DNA of 21,777 nucleotides from an uncultured Muribaculaceae bacterium (GCA_910586175.1 CAJUIJ010000013.1:4602-26378), one strand, 5' to 3'. Shown: positions 6,381 through 14,142, counted from the stretch's first letter. Notes: a model not told the origin generated them from the letters alone. A program made the numbers and translations.

Positions 6381-6451
6381 CAAGATAAATCTTTGACACA
6401 ATGACATAACGACAAGATAGTATCTTGACATAATGACATAGTGACATGACA
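6378..6451. repeat. Degenerate 9-bp repeats after coaD
   Basis: The coaD-protease gap is built from short GACA-containing units. After TGACAAGAT at 6378 come two blocks of three 9-mers: TTGACACAA, TGACATAAC, GACAAGATA (6393-6419) and TTGACATAA, TGACATAGT, GACATGACA (6425-6451). The blocks resemble each other at a 32-bp offset. The coaD stop is inside the first unit. The TGACAAG core also occurs in the pyrE downstream repeat when both are read in the direction of their upstream gene. Confidence 0.65.
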
Positions 6452-6462
6452 AAATTTTGATT

Positions 6463-8076
6463 ATGAAAAAATTACTCTATACTGTTTTTGCATTTGCAAG
6501 CGTAATAGCCGCAGTGGCAATCGCCCAACGCATACCCTACGACCAGAAACTCCGCATGGCGGAGATGGTAATCGCCGACTATTACGTAGACACTGTGAAT
6601 GAGGAGAAAATCACCGAGGCTGCCATACGCAGTATGCTTGAAGAACTCGACCCCCACTCCCAATACTCCAACGCAGAGGAGACCCGCGAGCTCAACGAGC
6701 CACTCGCCGGCAATTTCAGCGGTGTAGGGATTACCTTCAATATGGTTAAAGATACGCTCTATGTGATTTCGACCGTGAGCGGAGGCCCGTCGGAACGTGT
6801 GGGCATACTCGCCGGCGACCGCATCATCTCCGTCAACGACACCTCAATAGCGGGTGTGAAGATGAAAAACAGCGACATCATGAAGCGTCTGCGCGGTCCG
6901 AAAGGAACCGAAGTCGATGTGAAAGTGCTCCGCAGCAATGCCGGCATGACTGACTCAATAAATTTCCGCATTACACGTGCCGACATACCTATCTACAGTG
7001 TGGACGCCTCGTATATGGCAGATCCCAACACCGGTTATATACGCATCAGCCGCTTTGCCGCCGACACCCACAAGGAGTTTGCCAATGCAGTAAAAGATCT
7101 GAATAAGCAGGGCATGAAGCAGCTGATCTTAGACCTTACCGACAATGGTGGCGGCTATCTCAACGCGGCTGTAGATATACTCGGCGAGATACTCGAACCG
7201 GGCAATACCGCAGTATATACAGAAGGCCGCAAGTCGCCCCGCTATGACTTCAAGGCACATCCCGAAAGTCATAAGCCTCTACTCGATGGGAAGCGCGTGG
7301 TGGTCATGGCAAACCAGTATAGTGCATCGGCCTCAGAGATTACCTCCGGAGCAATTCAGGATTGGGACCGCGGCGTGATTGTGGGCCGTCGCACATTCGG
7401 CAAAGGTCTTGTGCAGCGACCCTTCCCATTTCCCGACGGCTCCATGATACGACTCTCCATGGCCCACTACTACACACCTACGGGCCGGGACATTCAGAAG
7501 CCGTACAAATCGGGCGACAGTAAGGAATACCGACACGACATAATAGACCGTCTCAACAGTGGCGAGCTGATGCACGCAGACTCCATAAAATATATTGACT
7601 CACTCAAGGTCAACACCTTGCGCACAGGCCGAACTATATATGGAGGTGGTGGAATATCTCCCGATATCTTCGTGCCGCTCGACACTGCCGACTTTACCAA
7701 ATATTATCGCGACGTGACGGCCAAAGGGGCAATCAACCAATTCGCCATCAAATATGTGGACCAAAACCGCAAGGAGATACGCAAACGCTTCAAGACCGAC
7801 CTCGACTATGTGAACGGCTTCGAGGTGACACCAGATATGCTTGCCGATCTCTTCGCTCTGGCTGAGAAGGAGGGGGTAAAACCTGATGTCGAACAGGCCA
7901 AACAGAGCGGACCCATCTTCAAGATGGTACTCAAAGGCTTGATAGGCCGCGACATATACGACCAGTCTACATATTATAAGGTATACAACCGATACGACCC
8001 GATTTTCAAGGAAGCCATACGTGTAATCAATTCTGATGACTACGACAAGCTCCTATACCCCACTACCTCAAAGTAA
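6463..8076 (+). CDS. S41 family C-terminal processing protease (PDZ)
   Basis: An exported serine protease of the CtpA/tail-specific type, acting in the periplasm on protein C-termini. Numbered from the ATG at 6463 (537 aa): signal peptide or anchor (1-22), helical N-terminal part with E-E-L-D-P-H-S-Q-Y, PDZ domain (about 86-160), catalytic domain with G-Y-I-R-I-S-R-F and D-L-T-D-N-G-G-G, then N-Q-Y-S-A-S-A-S-E with Ser289 as nucleophile and T-F-G-K314-G as the Lys base. The 25-residue Ser-Lys spacing is that of the family. A C-terminal extension of about 190 residues follows. A TTG at 6457 would add two residues; the ATG followed by Lys-Lys is the better start. It follows coaD by about 80 bp of repeats and precedes DUF3078 by 50 bp. 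Its substrate is not evident. Confidence 0.92.
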   Translation: MKKLLYTVFAFASVIAAVAIAQRIPYDQKLRMAEMVIADYYVDTVNEEKITEAAIRSMLEELDPHSQYSNAEETRELNEPLAGNFSGVGITFNMVKDTLYVISTVSGGPSERVGILAGDRIISVNDTSIAGVKMKNSDIMKRLRGPKGTEVDVKVLRSNAGMTDSINFRITRADIPIYSVDASYMADPNTGYIRISRFAADTHKEFANAVKDLNKQGMKQLILDLTDNGGGYLNAAVDILGEILEPGNTAVYTEGRKSPRYDFKAHPESHKPLLDGKRVVVMANQYSASASEITSGAIQDWDRGVIVGRRTFGKGLVQRPFPFPDGSMIRLSMAHYYTPTGRDIQKPYKSGDSKEYRHDIIDRLNSGELMHADSIKYIDSLKVNTLRTGRTIYGGGGISPDIFVPLDTADFTKYYRDVTAKGAINQFAIKYVDQNRKEIRKRFKTDLDYVNGFEVTPDMLADLFALAEKEGVKPDVEQAKQSGPIFKMVLKGLIGRDIYDQSTYYKVYNRYDPIFKEAIRVINSDDYDKLLYPTTSK

Positions 8077-8085
8077 TGAGATAAA

Positions 8086-8105
8086 GAGGTTGTTTCAACA
8101 ACTTC
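8086..8105. repeat. Short palindrome between protease and DUF3078 genes
   Basis: GTTGTT-TC-AACAAC (8089-8102) is a perfect 6-bp inverted repeat. It extends to 9 bp (8086-8105) if one G-T pair is allowed. No T-tract follows. It could be a weak processing hairpin or the remnant of a dispersed hairpin element. Confidence 0.35.
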
Positions 8106-8126
8106 AAGAAACATCAGGACTAACTA

Positions 8127-9608
8127 ATGAGAAAGAGAAATATCAGGACCTGCGTCATGACCGGGCTGCTTGTCATGGCCATGGCCATACATGCCAACGC
8201 CCAGGTATATCTTGAAGAAGACCCGAAGCCTGCCGTTATCGAGAACCAAGTCACGCAAGAGAATGAGATGATGTATCGTCCCGACCTCGGTCTGCGCATC
8301 ATGAACACTCCCATCAACAAGTCGCTTGCCCCTCGTGTATTCTCAGGATACCGTCATCTGGACAGAAGACTCAAATATTCACAATTTCCCGATCCGGAGG
8401 TGTCGACACAGGTATGGCGCGACAGCATATGCACATCACCACTCGACTCGCTTATCAGAGAGGACATTATACGCATGGACTCGCTTCTGCAGGCCATGGG
8501 GCTGGTGGATGCGCCACGTCCGGTGCGCGATCGGGAGGACTTGCCGGTGGCTTTCGGCTCGGTGATACCAAACTGGCTGAAACGCAGCATCGACACTTAC
8601 CGATTTCAGGAAGACTTCACATACCGCATGATGCTCGAGAACCCCTCGCTCATAGAGTATGCCTACTGGGATCTGCCGGTGCCTCCGCGACTCCCGGAAG
8701 AAGACACCAGTCTCCGTGGCTACCTGAAACGTCTCGACCTGCCTGAAATCAGCGGAGCCGGTGAACTGAAAACCAACAGCAACATGCCGCACATCAACTG
8801 GCTGCATACATTCAATATCGGCCTGCAACTCTCGCAGGCCTACGTATCGGGCAACTGGTATCAGGGTGGCAACAGCTATCTCGCCTTTCTCGGCAATTTC
8901 CTGTGGGACGTTCAACTCAACAACGTCTACCATCCCAAATTGATTTTCCAGAGCACCCTCTCCTACAAATTGGCAATCAACTCCACACCCGACGATCAGT
9001 TCCATAAATATTCAGTGTCACAAGACCTGTTTCAATACAATGTCAAGGCGGGTTACAAGGCCATATACAATTGGTATTACTCTTTTCTTATGCAATTCAA
9101 GACCCAGTTCTTGAACAGCTATCCGGCCAACTCTGAGACACGCCAGGCCTCATTCATGTCGCCGGGCGAACTCAACCTCGGTATCGGTATGACCTACTCG
9201 AAAGAGAATGCGGCAAAGACCCTGAAATTTTCAGCTTCAATCTCTCCGGCCTCCTACAACCTGAAGGTCTGTATTGACAAGAAGGTAGACCATGCACAGT
9301 TCAACATCAAGCCATGGCGCAAGTGGGTAAATGAGATAGGTAGCAATGCTGAAGTGAATTTTTACGCAAAGTTGTGGGGCAATACCACCTATACAACGAA
9401 ACTCTTTTTCTTCACCGACTACAAACTGCTGCAAGGAGATTGGGAGAATACGCTGAACTTCCAGTTCTCGAAGCTATTCTCAACGCAAATTTATGCCCAC
9501 CTGCGCTATGACTCATCGGCCGACTCAAAGGTTGATAAAGGTTGGAAGAAACTTATGCTCAAGGAGATTCTCAGTGTCGGTATTTCCTACACCTTCAGCA
9601 CCAAGTAA
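8127..9608 (+). CDS. DUF3078 outer-membrane beta-barrel-like protein
   Basis: A 493-residue exported protein. Residues 1-25 are a signal peptide ending A-N-A before Gln. About residues 30-215 form a charged region rich in Pro and Asp. The C-terminal half matches the DUF3078 pattern: W-L-H-T-F-N-I-G-L-Q-L-S-Q-A, then N-W-Y-Q-G-G-N-S, alternating amphipathic strands with many Tyr, Phe and Trp, and a final strand ending S-V-G-I-S-Y-T-F-S. These are signs of a beta-barrel in the outer membrane. The family is typical of Bacteroidetes and I know of no defined function for it. It is 50 bp after the S41 protease and 18 bp before the next gene, so probably in one transcript. A 16-bp element shared with the subtilase downstream region begins at its stop codon. 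Confidence 0.85.
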   Translation: MRKRNIRTCVMTGLLVMAMAIHANAQVYLEEDPKPAVIENQVTQENEMMYRPDLGLRIMNTPINKSLAPRVFSGYRHLDRRLKYSQFPDPEVSTQVWRDSICTSPLDSLIREDIIRMDSLLQAMGLVDAPRPVRDREDLPVAFGSVIPNWLKRSIDTYRFQEDFTYRMMLENPSLIEYAYWDLPVPPRLPEEDTSLRGYLKRLDLPEISGAGELKTNSNMPHINWLHTFNIGLQLSQAYVSGNWYQGGNSYLAFLGNFLWDVQLNNVYHPKLIFQSTLSYKLAINSTPDDQFHKYSVSQDLFQYNVKAGYKAIYNWYYSFLMQFKTQFLNSYPANSETRQASFMSPGELNLGIGMTYSKENAAKTLKFSASISPASYNLKVCIDKKVDHAQFNIKPWRKWVNEIGSNAEVNFYAKLWGNTTYTTKLFFFTDYKLLQGDWENTLNFQFSKLFSTQIYAHLRYDSSADSKVDKGWKKLMLKEILSVGISYTFSTK

Positions 9609-9623
9609 GAGCCCGTCTCATAA
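9608..9623 (+). repeat. 16-bp dispersed element, copy 1
   Basis: AGAGCCCGTCTCATAA starts at the last base of the DUF3078 stop codon. An identical copy lies on the opposite strand at 15212-15227, downstream of the subtilase stop. The last bases TCATAA can pair with the following TTATGA, which contains the next gene's ATG. Confidence 0.6.
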
Positions 9624-9626
9624 TTT

Positions 9627-10169
9627 ATGAAAGCTTGTGGCATTGTTATATTGATTTTATTGGGCTGGTGCTTAACAGCGCGGTGCCAACTCATCGCCGA
9701 TATGGGTATGGCCCGTGACTGGTGCGACCGCTCCATGCTTCAGGCCATGGAAGGAATATGGGAGTTTCCCGCTGACGAAACAAAAGTTCTGGTGAAACAG
9801 TCATCCTCTTCCACCCGATGCTATGACCTCATAGTGATTGAGACTCCCGACACCCGTCTCATCCCCGGCGAGATAATCGGCACCCTCAGCGAATCAGTGG
9901 TATCCACGAAATTCGAGCTCGACCTTTGCCGCAACCGGGTGAAGGGGATTCTGTCAAATCCGGGCAAGTGCATGGCCCAATATCTTGCCGATGAAGATGC
10001 GCTCGTCATAAGCGAGCGCAAACTGAAAATATCGCTGTCTCCACGCTGGCTATTGCCTTCTTTCTGGAGGTCAATACGTGTAAACCTTAAACGCCCGGCA
10101 AACGAATTGCCCAAAGGGATGGTAAGGATTTACCCGACTTCCAAACCCCGTAAAATAGATTATCTATGA
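9627..10169 (+). CDS. Exported protein of unknown function
   Basis: I do not recognise this 180-residue protein. It starts with a strongly hydrophobic signal sequence (about 1-20: C-G-I-V-I-L-I-L-L-G-W-C). The mature part has L-I-A-D-M-G-M-A-R-D-W and then G-I-W-E-F-P, suggesting a small beta-rich domain in which substrate- or lipid-binding proteins often begin 'GxWxF'. A basic C-terminal stretch (K-I-S-L-S-P-R-W, R-S-I-R-V-N-L-K-R-P) ends in R-I-Y-P. Three cysteines in the mature part could form a disulfide. It is 18 bp after the DUF3078 gene, and its last four bases overlap the start of the next gene (ATGA), so these genes are likely co-expressed and might act together in the envelope. That link is inference. 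Confidence 0.75.
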   Translation: MKACGIVILILLGWCLTARCQLIADMGMARDWCDRSMLQAMEGIWEFPADETKVLVKQSSSSTRCYDLIVIETPDTRLIPGEIIGTLSESVVSTKFELDLCRNRVKGILSNPGKCMAQYLADEDALVISERKLKISLSPRWLLPSFWRSIRVNLKRPANELPKGMVRIYPTSKPRKIDYL

Positions 10170-10684
10170 AGCACTACAAGAGAGTTATCACAATAATAAT
10201 GCTCGCAGCCTGCACATCTGCCACTGTTGCAGTTGCTCGCAAGAAAGGCTACAAGTTGAATTACGACAAGCGGGAGACAGTAGCAGAGCAGAAAGAGGAG
10301 GAAATGACCAAGGGGAGCTTCATGGTGGCTTCGCAATGCACGGACTGCAACAACGGCTACACCTTGCAGCAAGTCACATTCAGCGGATATGACAAGCCAC
10401 AGCAATCGTCGGTAGAGACTTTCTTCATAACCAACAATACCGACCGCACACTCACCGGCGTGAACCTCTACATAGATTATAGAATGCCGGATGGCCGTCA
10501 GCTCACGCGTCGATTCTTCCGCTTGTCGTGCAAGGTGCCACCCGGTGAGACACGAACAGCCGAAATCCCTACATGGGACAAACAACGCTCCTTCGTATAC
10601 GAAAAAAGCCAAGCCTCTTCCAAACACCCCGGCACCCCATATAGCATCACATTTGACCCGGTGGCCTACTACCTACAGTTTTAA
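10166..10684 (+). CDS. Putative lipoprotein of unknown function
   Basis: I do not recognise this 172-residue protein. It has a hydrophobic N-terminus with L-A-A-C16, a good lipobox, although cleavage at A-V-A before Arg25 is also possible. A charged linker (K-R-E-T-V-A-E-Q-K-E-E-E) follows, then a beta-sandwich-like domain with C-T-D-C, F-F-I-T-N-N-T-D-R-T-L-T-G-V-N-L-Y-I-D-Y and V-P-P-G-E-T. This alternation is typical of small immunoglobulin-like domains that carry a 'nonspecific' N-N-T-D turn. It ends in F-D-P-V-A-Y-Y-L-Q-F. The ATGA overlap with the preceding gene indicates translational coupling. Its stop codon abuts the large AT-rich inverted repeat at 10691-10760, which probably ends this plus-strand transcript. 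Confidence 0.75.
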   Translation: MKHYKRVITIIMLAACTSATVAVARKKGYKLNYDKRETVAEQKEEEMTKGSFMVASQCTDCNNGYTLQQVTFSGYDKPQQSSVETFFITNNTDRTLTGVNLYIDYRMPDGRQLTRRFFRLSCKVPPGETRTAEIPTWDKQRSFVYEKSQASSKHPGTPYSITFDPVAYYLQF

Positions 10685-10690
10685 TTAATT

Positions 10691-10760
10691 AATAATTAAT
10701 AATGAATAATGAATAATTCAGTATTCGCAATTCATTATTCATTATTCATTATTAATTATT
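10691..10760. terminator. Perfect 27-bp AT-only inverted repeat between convergent genes
   Basis: Arms 10691-10717 and 10734-10760 are exact reverse complements over 27 bp, with a 16-nt loop. The arms contain A and T plus two G residues (or C in the other arm) and are themselves made of AATAATG and AATAATT repeats. It sits between the stop at 10684 (plus) and the ClC stop at 10756-10758 (minus), and the right arm covers the ClC stop codon. A bidirectional transcription end is the obvious role. Its length and lack of G-C pairs are unlike a normal intrinsic terminator. Confidence 0.75.
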
Positions 10761-12192
10761 CATTATTCGTTCCGGGGAGTTTGTCGTTTAGTAGCGACAT
10801 CAGGTCGTCGTGGTCGGTAGTCGAGTTCCATGACTTTGGAGTCAGGAGCTTCACTGTGGCATAAGATATGCTTATCACCAAGAGATAGGGGAATATATAG
10901 GCATAGGAGTTGGTGGTCTCGCATATCAGGAAGAGCGACATAAGCGGAGCATGCACCGTGCCGGCCATCACCGCTCCCATGCCGGCAAGTGCGAAGAACC
11001 AAGGCGGCAACTGGGCATCAAACCAGACATTGCACAATGAGGCGAAAAGAAAACCTGCCACTGCCCCGGCAAAAAATGTGGGCACGAAGTCACCGGCCAC
11101 TCCACCTCCGCTGTTGGAAGCCGATACAAGCACACCCTTAAGGAGAAGTACACCCGACATGCAGATAAACGTCCACGTCATGCCTGAATAGCCGGCAAAT
11201 GCTCCCGCACCGCCAAACGACACCTCGGCACTGTTGACCAACCCCGTAATCACCTTGAACCCCTCACCAAACAGTGTAGGGAACATGAACACACCTACAG
11301 AGAGCATGATACCGGTGGCCAGCGAAGCAACCCAAGAGTTGGATATACGCTTGAACATCTGTGCGCTGCGCGACTTGGTAAAGTTGTAATATATGCAATA
11401 CAGCCCACAAAACAGGCCGAGCAATGCCACCCATCCTGTCATGGCAGGGTCGAACGGGGTGTTGTGCAAAAACAATATGTCGAAGGTGAAGCCACTAAGC
11501 AGATAGGCCGTAGTGGCCGAGAATACGCAGGCTATGACAAGCGCTATCACAGAAAGTGTGGTCGTGGGCATCTGCAACACCTCTAGTGTGAACAACACCC
11601 CACCCACCGGAGACTTGAAGATAGCCGCAATGCCGGCACCGCCACCTATGCCGACAAGCAGGCGGAGCCAATCAGACGGCAGGCCGAACCATCTCCCCAC
11701 ATTGCTTCCTATTGCAGCCCCACTGAGCGCGGTAGGACCCTCCGAGCCGGCACTCGCTCCAAAACCCATCGTCAACGAGCACCCGATTATCGGATTAAAT
11801 ATCATGGATATGGGGAGAACCCAATTTTTCGACTCAAGAGTGCGCCGTATCACCATAGTGCTGTCGGAGACATCGCAGCGTGCCAAGTAACGCTGGTATA
11901 TGGAAGTAAGCAAAATTCCGGCCAATGGCCATATCAATATTTTCAGGTCAGGCTCGGTGAGATTTATATGCCTGCCAAGAGTGAGCCTCGTGAAAAACGC
12001 TATCAGAGCCTTGAGCAATGCAGCCGCTGCCCCTGTCAGCACACCCATCACCAGAGCCACAAGTACAATCCTGACACTCTGGGGCATATGCATAAGATTC
12101 CGCGACAATATACCCGATGGAGTGTCGGGAGTCTTGTCGCGGAATCCGTTGGTTCCTCTATTGGACGGTGTGTTGTTCTGTATAGTGGACAT
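10756..12192 (-). CDS. ClC family chloride channel / anion-proton antiporter
   Basis: A 478-residue integral membrane protein with about ten or more hydrophobic helices after a 38-residue polar N-terminus. The ClC motifs are partly present: G149-S-E151-G-P (usually GREGP) keeps the gating glutamate at 151, and G367-D-F-V-P371 matches GxFxP. The first selectivity motif, GSGIP, is not seen where expected (C-D-V-S-D-S near 106-111). Other family stretches include G-G-G-A-G-I-A-A-I-F-K-S-P-V-G-G-V-L-F and H-A-P-L-M-S-L-F-L-I-C-E. There is no C-terminal CBS or TrkA domain. Channel versus H+/Cl- exchanger cannot be decided here. It begins 3 nt after the amylase stop, so the two are co-transcribed, although no functional link is obvious. 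Confidence 0.92.
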   Translation of the reverse strand: MSTIQNNTPSNRGTNGFRDKTPDTPSGILSRNLMHMPQSVRIVLVALVMGVLTGAAAALLKALIAFFTRLTLGRHINLTEPDLKILIWPLAGILLTSIYQRYLARCDVSDSTMVIRRTLESKNWVLPISMIFNPIIGCSLTMGFGASAGSEGPTALSGAAIGSNVGRWFGLPSDWLRLLVGIGGGAGIAAIFKSPVGGVLFTLEVLQMPTTTLSVIALVIACVFSATTAYLLSGFTFDILFLHNTPFDPAMTGWVALLGLFCGLYCIYYNFTKSRSAQMFKRISNSWVASLATGIMLSVGVFMFPTLFGEGFKVITGLVNSAEVSFGGAGAFAGYSGMTWTFICMSGVLLLKGVLVSASNSGGGVAGDFVPTFFAGAVAGFLFASLCNVWFDAQLPPWFFALAGMGAVMAGTVHAPLMSLFLICETTNSYAYIFPYLLVISISYATVKLLTPKSWNSTTDHDDLMSLLNDKLPGTNNE

Positions 12193-12195
12193 CTG

Positions 12196-14085
12196 TTACC
12201 AATTCTGGAGAATCATGACCTCGCGGGGTGCGAAAGTCATCTCTCTTTTTATGGTAACATCCGAATCGGTAAGTATGTTGTGAAGTTTTGTGCCATAAGG
12301 CAATATTTCGAGCGTTCGCTCCATCGTGACAGTATGCGGCACATCACGACCGTTCATAAGCACAGTCACGGTCTTGTCGCCGAGTTTACGCTGATAGGCA
12401 TATATGCCATTCTGCGGCATGAAGTGTTTCATCGAGCCATTGGCCATGACATCGCGGGCCTCATTGCGGCGCCAGTTCAGTAGCTTGGAGAGATAATCCC
12501 AAGCTTTATTCTGCATCTCGGTGCGGCCCTCGCGTGTGAATGCGTTCACCTTATCGCCGGGGAAACCGCCGGGCATATCGCGGCGCACGTAGCCGTCGCT
12601 ACCCTCCTTCGAGCCATTCATCAGCAACTCCGTGCCATAATAAATCTGCGGTATGCCGCGCGAGGTGAGCAAGAAAGCTTGAGCCTGTTTCCAGCGTGCA
12701 AGTTCCTCATCGGTCTTCGGCTCCTCTGCGAGAAAACGGTCAGTATCATGATTGTCAAGGAATGTCAAGATCTTCTGCGGATCCGGGAAAAGGAAATCAT
12801 TGGAAAGATGGTCATACACCTTATTAAGCCCCTCCCATGGATTGGTGTCATCGCTGAAAGCCTTGCGTCCATTCAGTATGTAGAAGAAATCCATCACGCT
12901 GGGTAGATGCGTGTCTATCGGATTAAGCTTATTGCCGGCCTGCCAGAATGCGGAACCGGCCTCATTGGCATACCAGCATTCGCCCACGATATTGAAGTTA
13001 GGGTACTCACGAAGCACATCAGCTGCCCATTGCGACATGGCCTGCATGTCGGCATAAGGGTATGTGTCCATGCGAATGCCGTCAATTTTTGAAGACTCAA
13101 TCCACCATATCGAATTTTGGGTCAGATACTTCATTAGGTGGGGATTGCGCTGGTTAAGGTCGGGCATTGAAGGCACAAACCATGCATCGACGGTGTGTTC
13201 CTTATCATAGTCAGACACATAGGGGTCATGCACCGTGGTGAGGCGATAGTTGGTCATCTTATCGCCCTCGGGGTTGTTATACCAATCTTTGGAGGGCATA
13301 TCCTTCATCCATGGATGATTGGAGCCGGAATGGTTGAAAATCATATCCATCACGACTTTAAGACCCTTGCCGTGGGCATCCTTGATGAGCGCCTGATACT
13401 CCTCGTTTGAGCCGAAGCGAGGGTCAATGTTATAATAGTCGGTGGTGGCATAACCATGATAACTACCGCCCGGCATATCATTCTCAAGCACCGGACATAC
13501 CCAAATGGCCGTCACCCCGAGCGAGTCGATATAATCAAGATTATTGCGTATGCCACGCATATCGCCGCCGTGGCGTCCGTTGGGGTCAGTGCGGTCTGCT
13601 CCCACCTTATAATCGAGACCATTCATAACCACTTCATCATCATCCATACCCTTTGCGAAACGGTCTGGCATGAGGAGATACAACACATCACCTGCATCGA
13701 AGCCGGTGTAGTCTTCCCCCTTACGGTCGCGCGGCAATAGCTCATAGGCGATCCCGAGCGTGCGGTTGTTGAGCTTATATTTTATCTCCATGCGGCCCGG
13801 CTTCGTATCGGGCGATATGGTGAGATAGAGCAACTTATAGTTTGGAGAGTCGAGCGATAGCTGGCGGTCAAGTTTTACGCCGGGATAATCTACCGTGAAA
13901 TCGGCATTGCCGATATTGGGAGAGTGCATCATAAGCTGCAAGGTGTCGCACTTCATGCCGACCCACCAGTAAGGGGGTTCCACATCCGGAAGTTTTGCCC
14001 TCACAGCCATGCTTTTGGAAGGGGCACCAAACATCATTGTGCCTCCGGCGAACAGAGTCGCCACCAAAGAAAGTAGTTTCTTCAT
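12196..14085 (-). CDS. GH13 alpha-amylase / cyclomaltodextrinase-like enzyme, exported
   Basis: Hydrolyses alpha-1,4-glucosidic bonds in starch-derived glucans, probably in the periplasm. The 629 residues show: signal peptide (1-20), an N-terminal beta-domain (about 28-120) as in cyclomaltodextrinases and neopullulanases, and the (beta/alpha)8 barrel with all four GH13 regions. Region I is D247-M-I-F-N-H252, region II is G-I-R-M-D340 (nucleophile), region III is G-E369-C (acid/base), and region IV is F-L-D-N-H-D447. A C-terminal beta-domain ends the protein. It resembles SusA of the Bacteroides starch system in size and layout, but no SusC, SusD or SusR gene is in the window, so I give no symbol. 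It has its own promoter overlapped by a palindrome, and ClC follows in the operon. Confidence 0.92.
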   Translation of the reverse strand: MKKLLSLVATLFAGGTMMFGAPSKSMAVRAKLPDVEPPYWWVGMKCDTLQLMMHSPNIGNADFTVDYPGVKLDRQLSLDSPNYKLLYLTISPDTKPGRMEIKYKLNNRTLGIAYELLPRDRKGEDYTGFDAGDVLYLLMPDRFAKGMDDDEVVMNGLDYKVGADRTDPNGRHGGDMRGIRNNLDYIDSLGVTAIWVCPVLENDMPGGSYHGYATTDYYNIDPRFGSNEEYQALIKDAHGKGLKVVMDMIFNHSGSNHPWMKDMPSKDWYNNPEGDKMTNYRLTTVHDPYVSDYDKEHTVDAWFVPSMPDLNQRNPHLMKYLTQNSIWWIESSKIDGIRMDTYPYADMQAMSQWAADVLREYPNFNIVGECWYANEAGSAFWQAGNKLNPIDTHLPSVMDFFYILNGRKAFSDDTNPWEGLNKVYDHLSNDFLFPDPQKILTFLDNHDTDRFLAEEPKTDEELARWKQAQAFLLTSRGIPQIYYGTELLMNGSKEGSDGYVRRDMPGGFPGDKVNAFTREGRTEMQNKAWDYLSKLLNWRRNEARDVMANGSMKHFMPQNGIYAYQRKLGDKTVTVLMNGRDVPHTVTMERTLEILPYGTKLHNILTDSDVTIKREMTFAPREVMILQNW

Positions 14086-14107
14086 GATATACGGAATTGA
14101 ATTTGCG

Positions 14108-14132
14108 TGTGCAAATATAACTCATTTGCACA
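14108..14132. promoter_or_regulatory. Operator-like palindrome on the amylase promoter
   Basis: TGTGCAAAT, a 7-bp spacer and ATTTGCACA form a perfect inverted repeat of 9-bp arms (25 bp in all). The left arm overlaps the -7 element of the amylase promoter and the right arm lies in the promoter spacer, so a bound dimeric regulator would block polymerase. The binding protein is not in the window; a sugar-responsive regulator is a guess based on the amylase. Confidence 0.55.
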
Positions 14133-14142
14133 AACTTTGCAA
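14112..14142 (-). promoter_or_regulatory. Bacteroidetes-type promoter for the amylase-ClC operon
   Basis: On the minus strand, TTGC (14142-14139) and TATATTTG (14119-14112) are separated by exactly 19 bp. The transcript would start about 20 nt before the amylase ATG. Confidence 0.7.

Noticed and set aside
5829..6452. 207-codon minus-strand frame over coaD
   Set aside because: It is antisense to a clear coaD and has no recognisable domain.
6457..6462. TTG start for the S41 protease
   Set aside because: The ATG at 6463 begins a standard Met-Lys-Lys signal sequence.
9855..9864. CCCGTCTCAT inside the gene at 9627-10169 as a third copy of the 16-bp element
   Set aside because: Only 10 bases match, within a codon-constrained region; a chance match is likely.
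12196..14085. Naming the amylase susA and calling the region a starch utilisation locus
   Set aside because: No SusC, SusD or regulator gene lies in the window; the next gene is a ClC protein.
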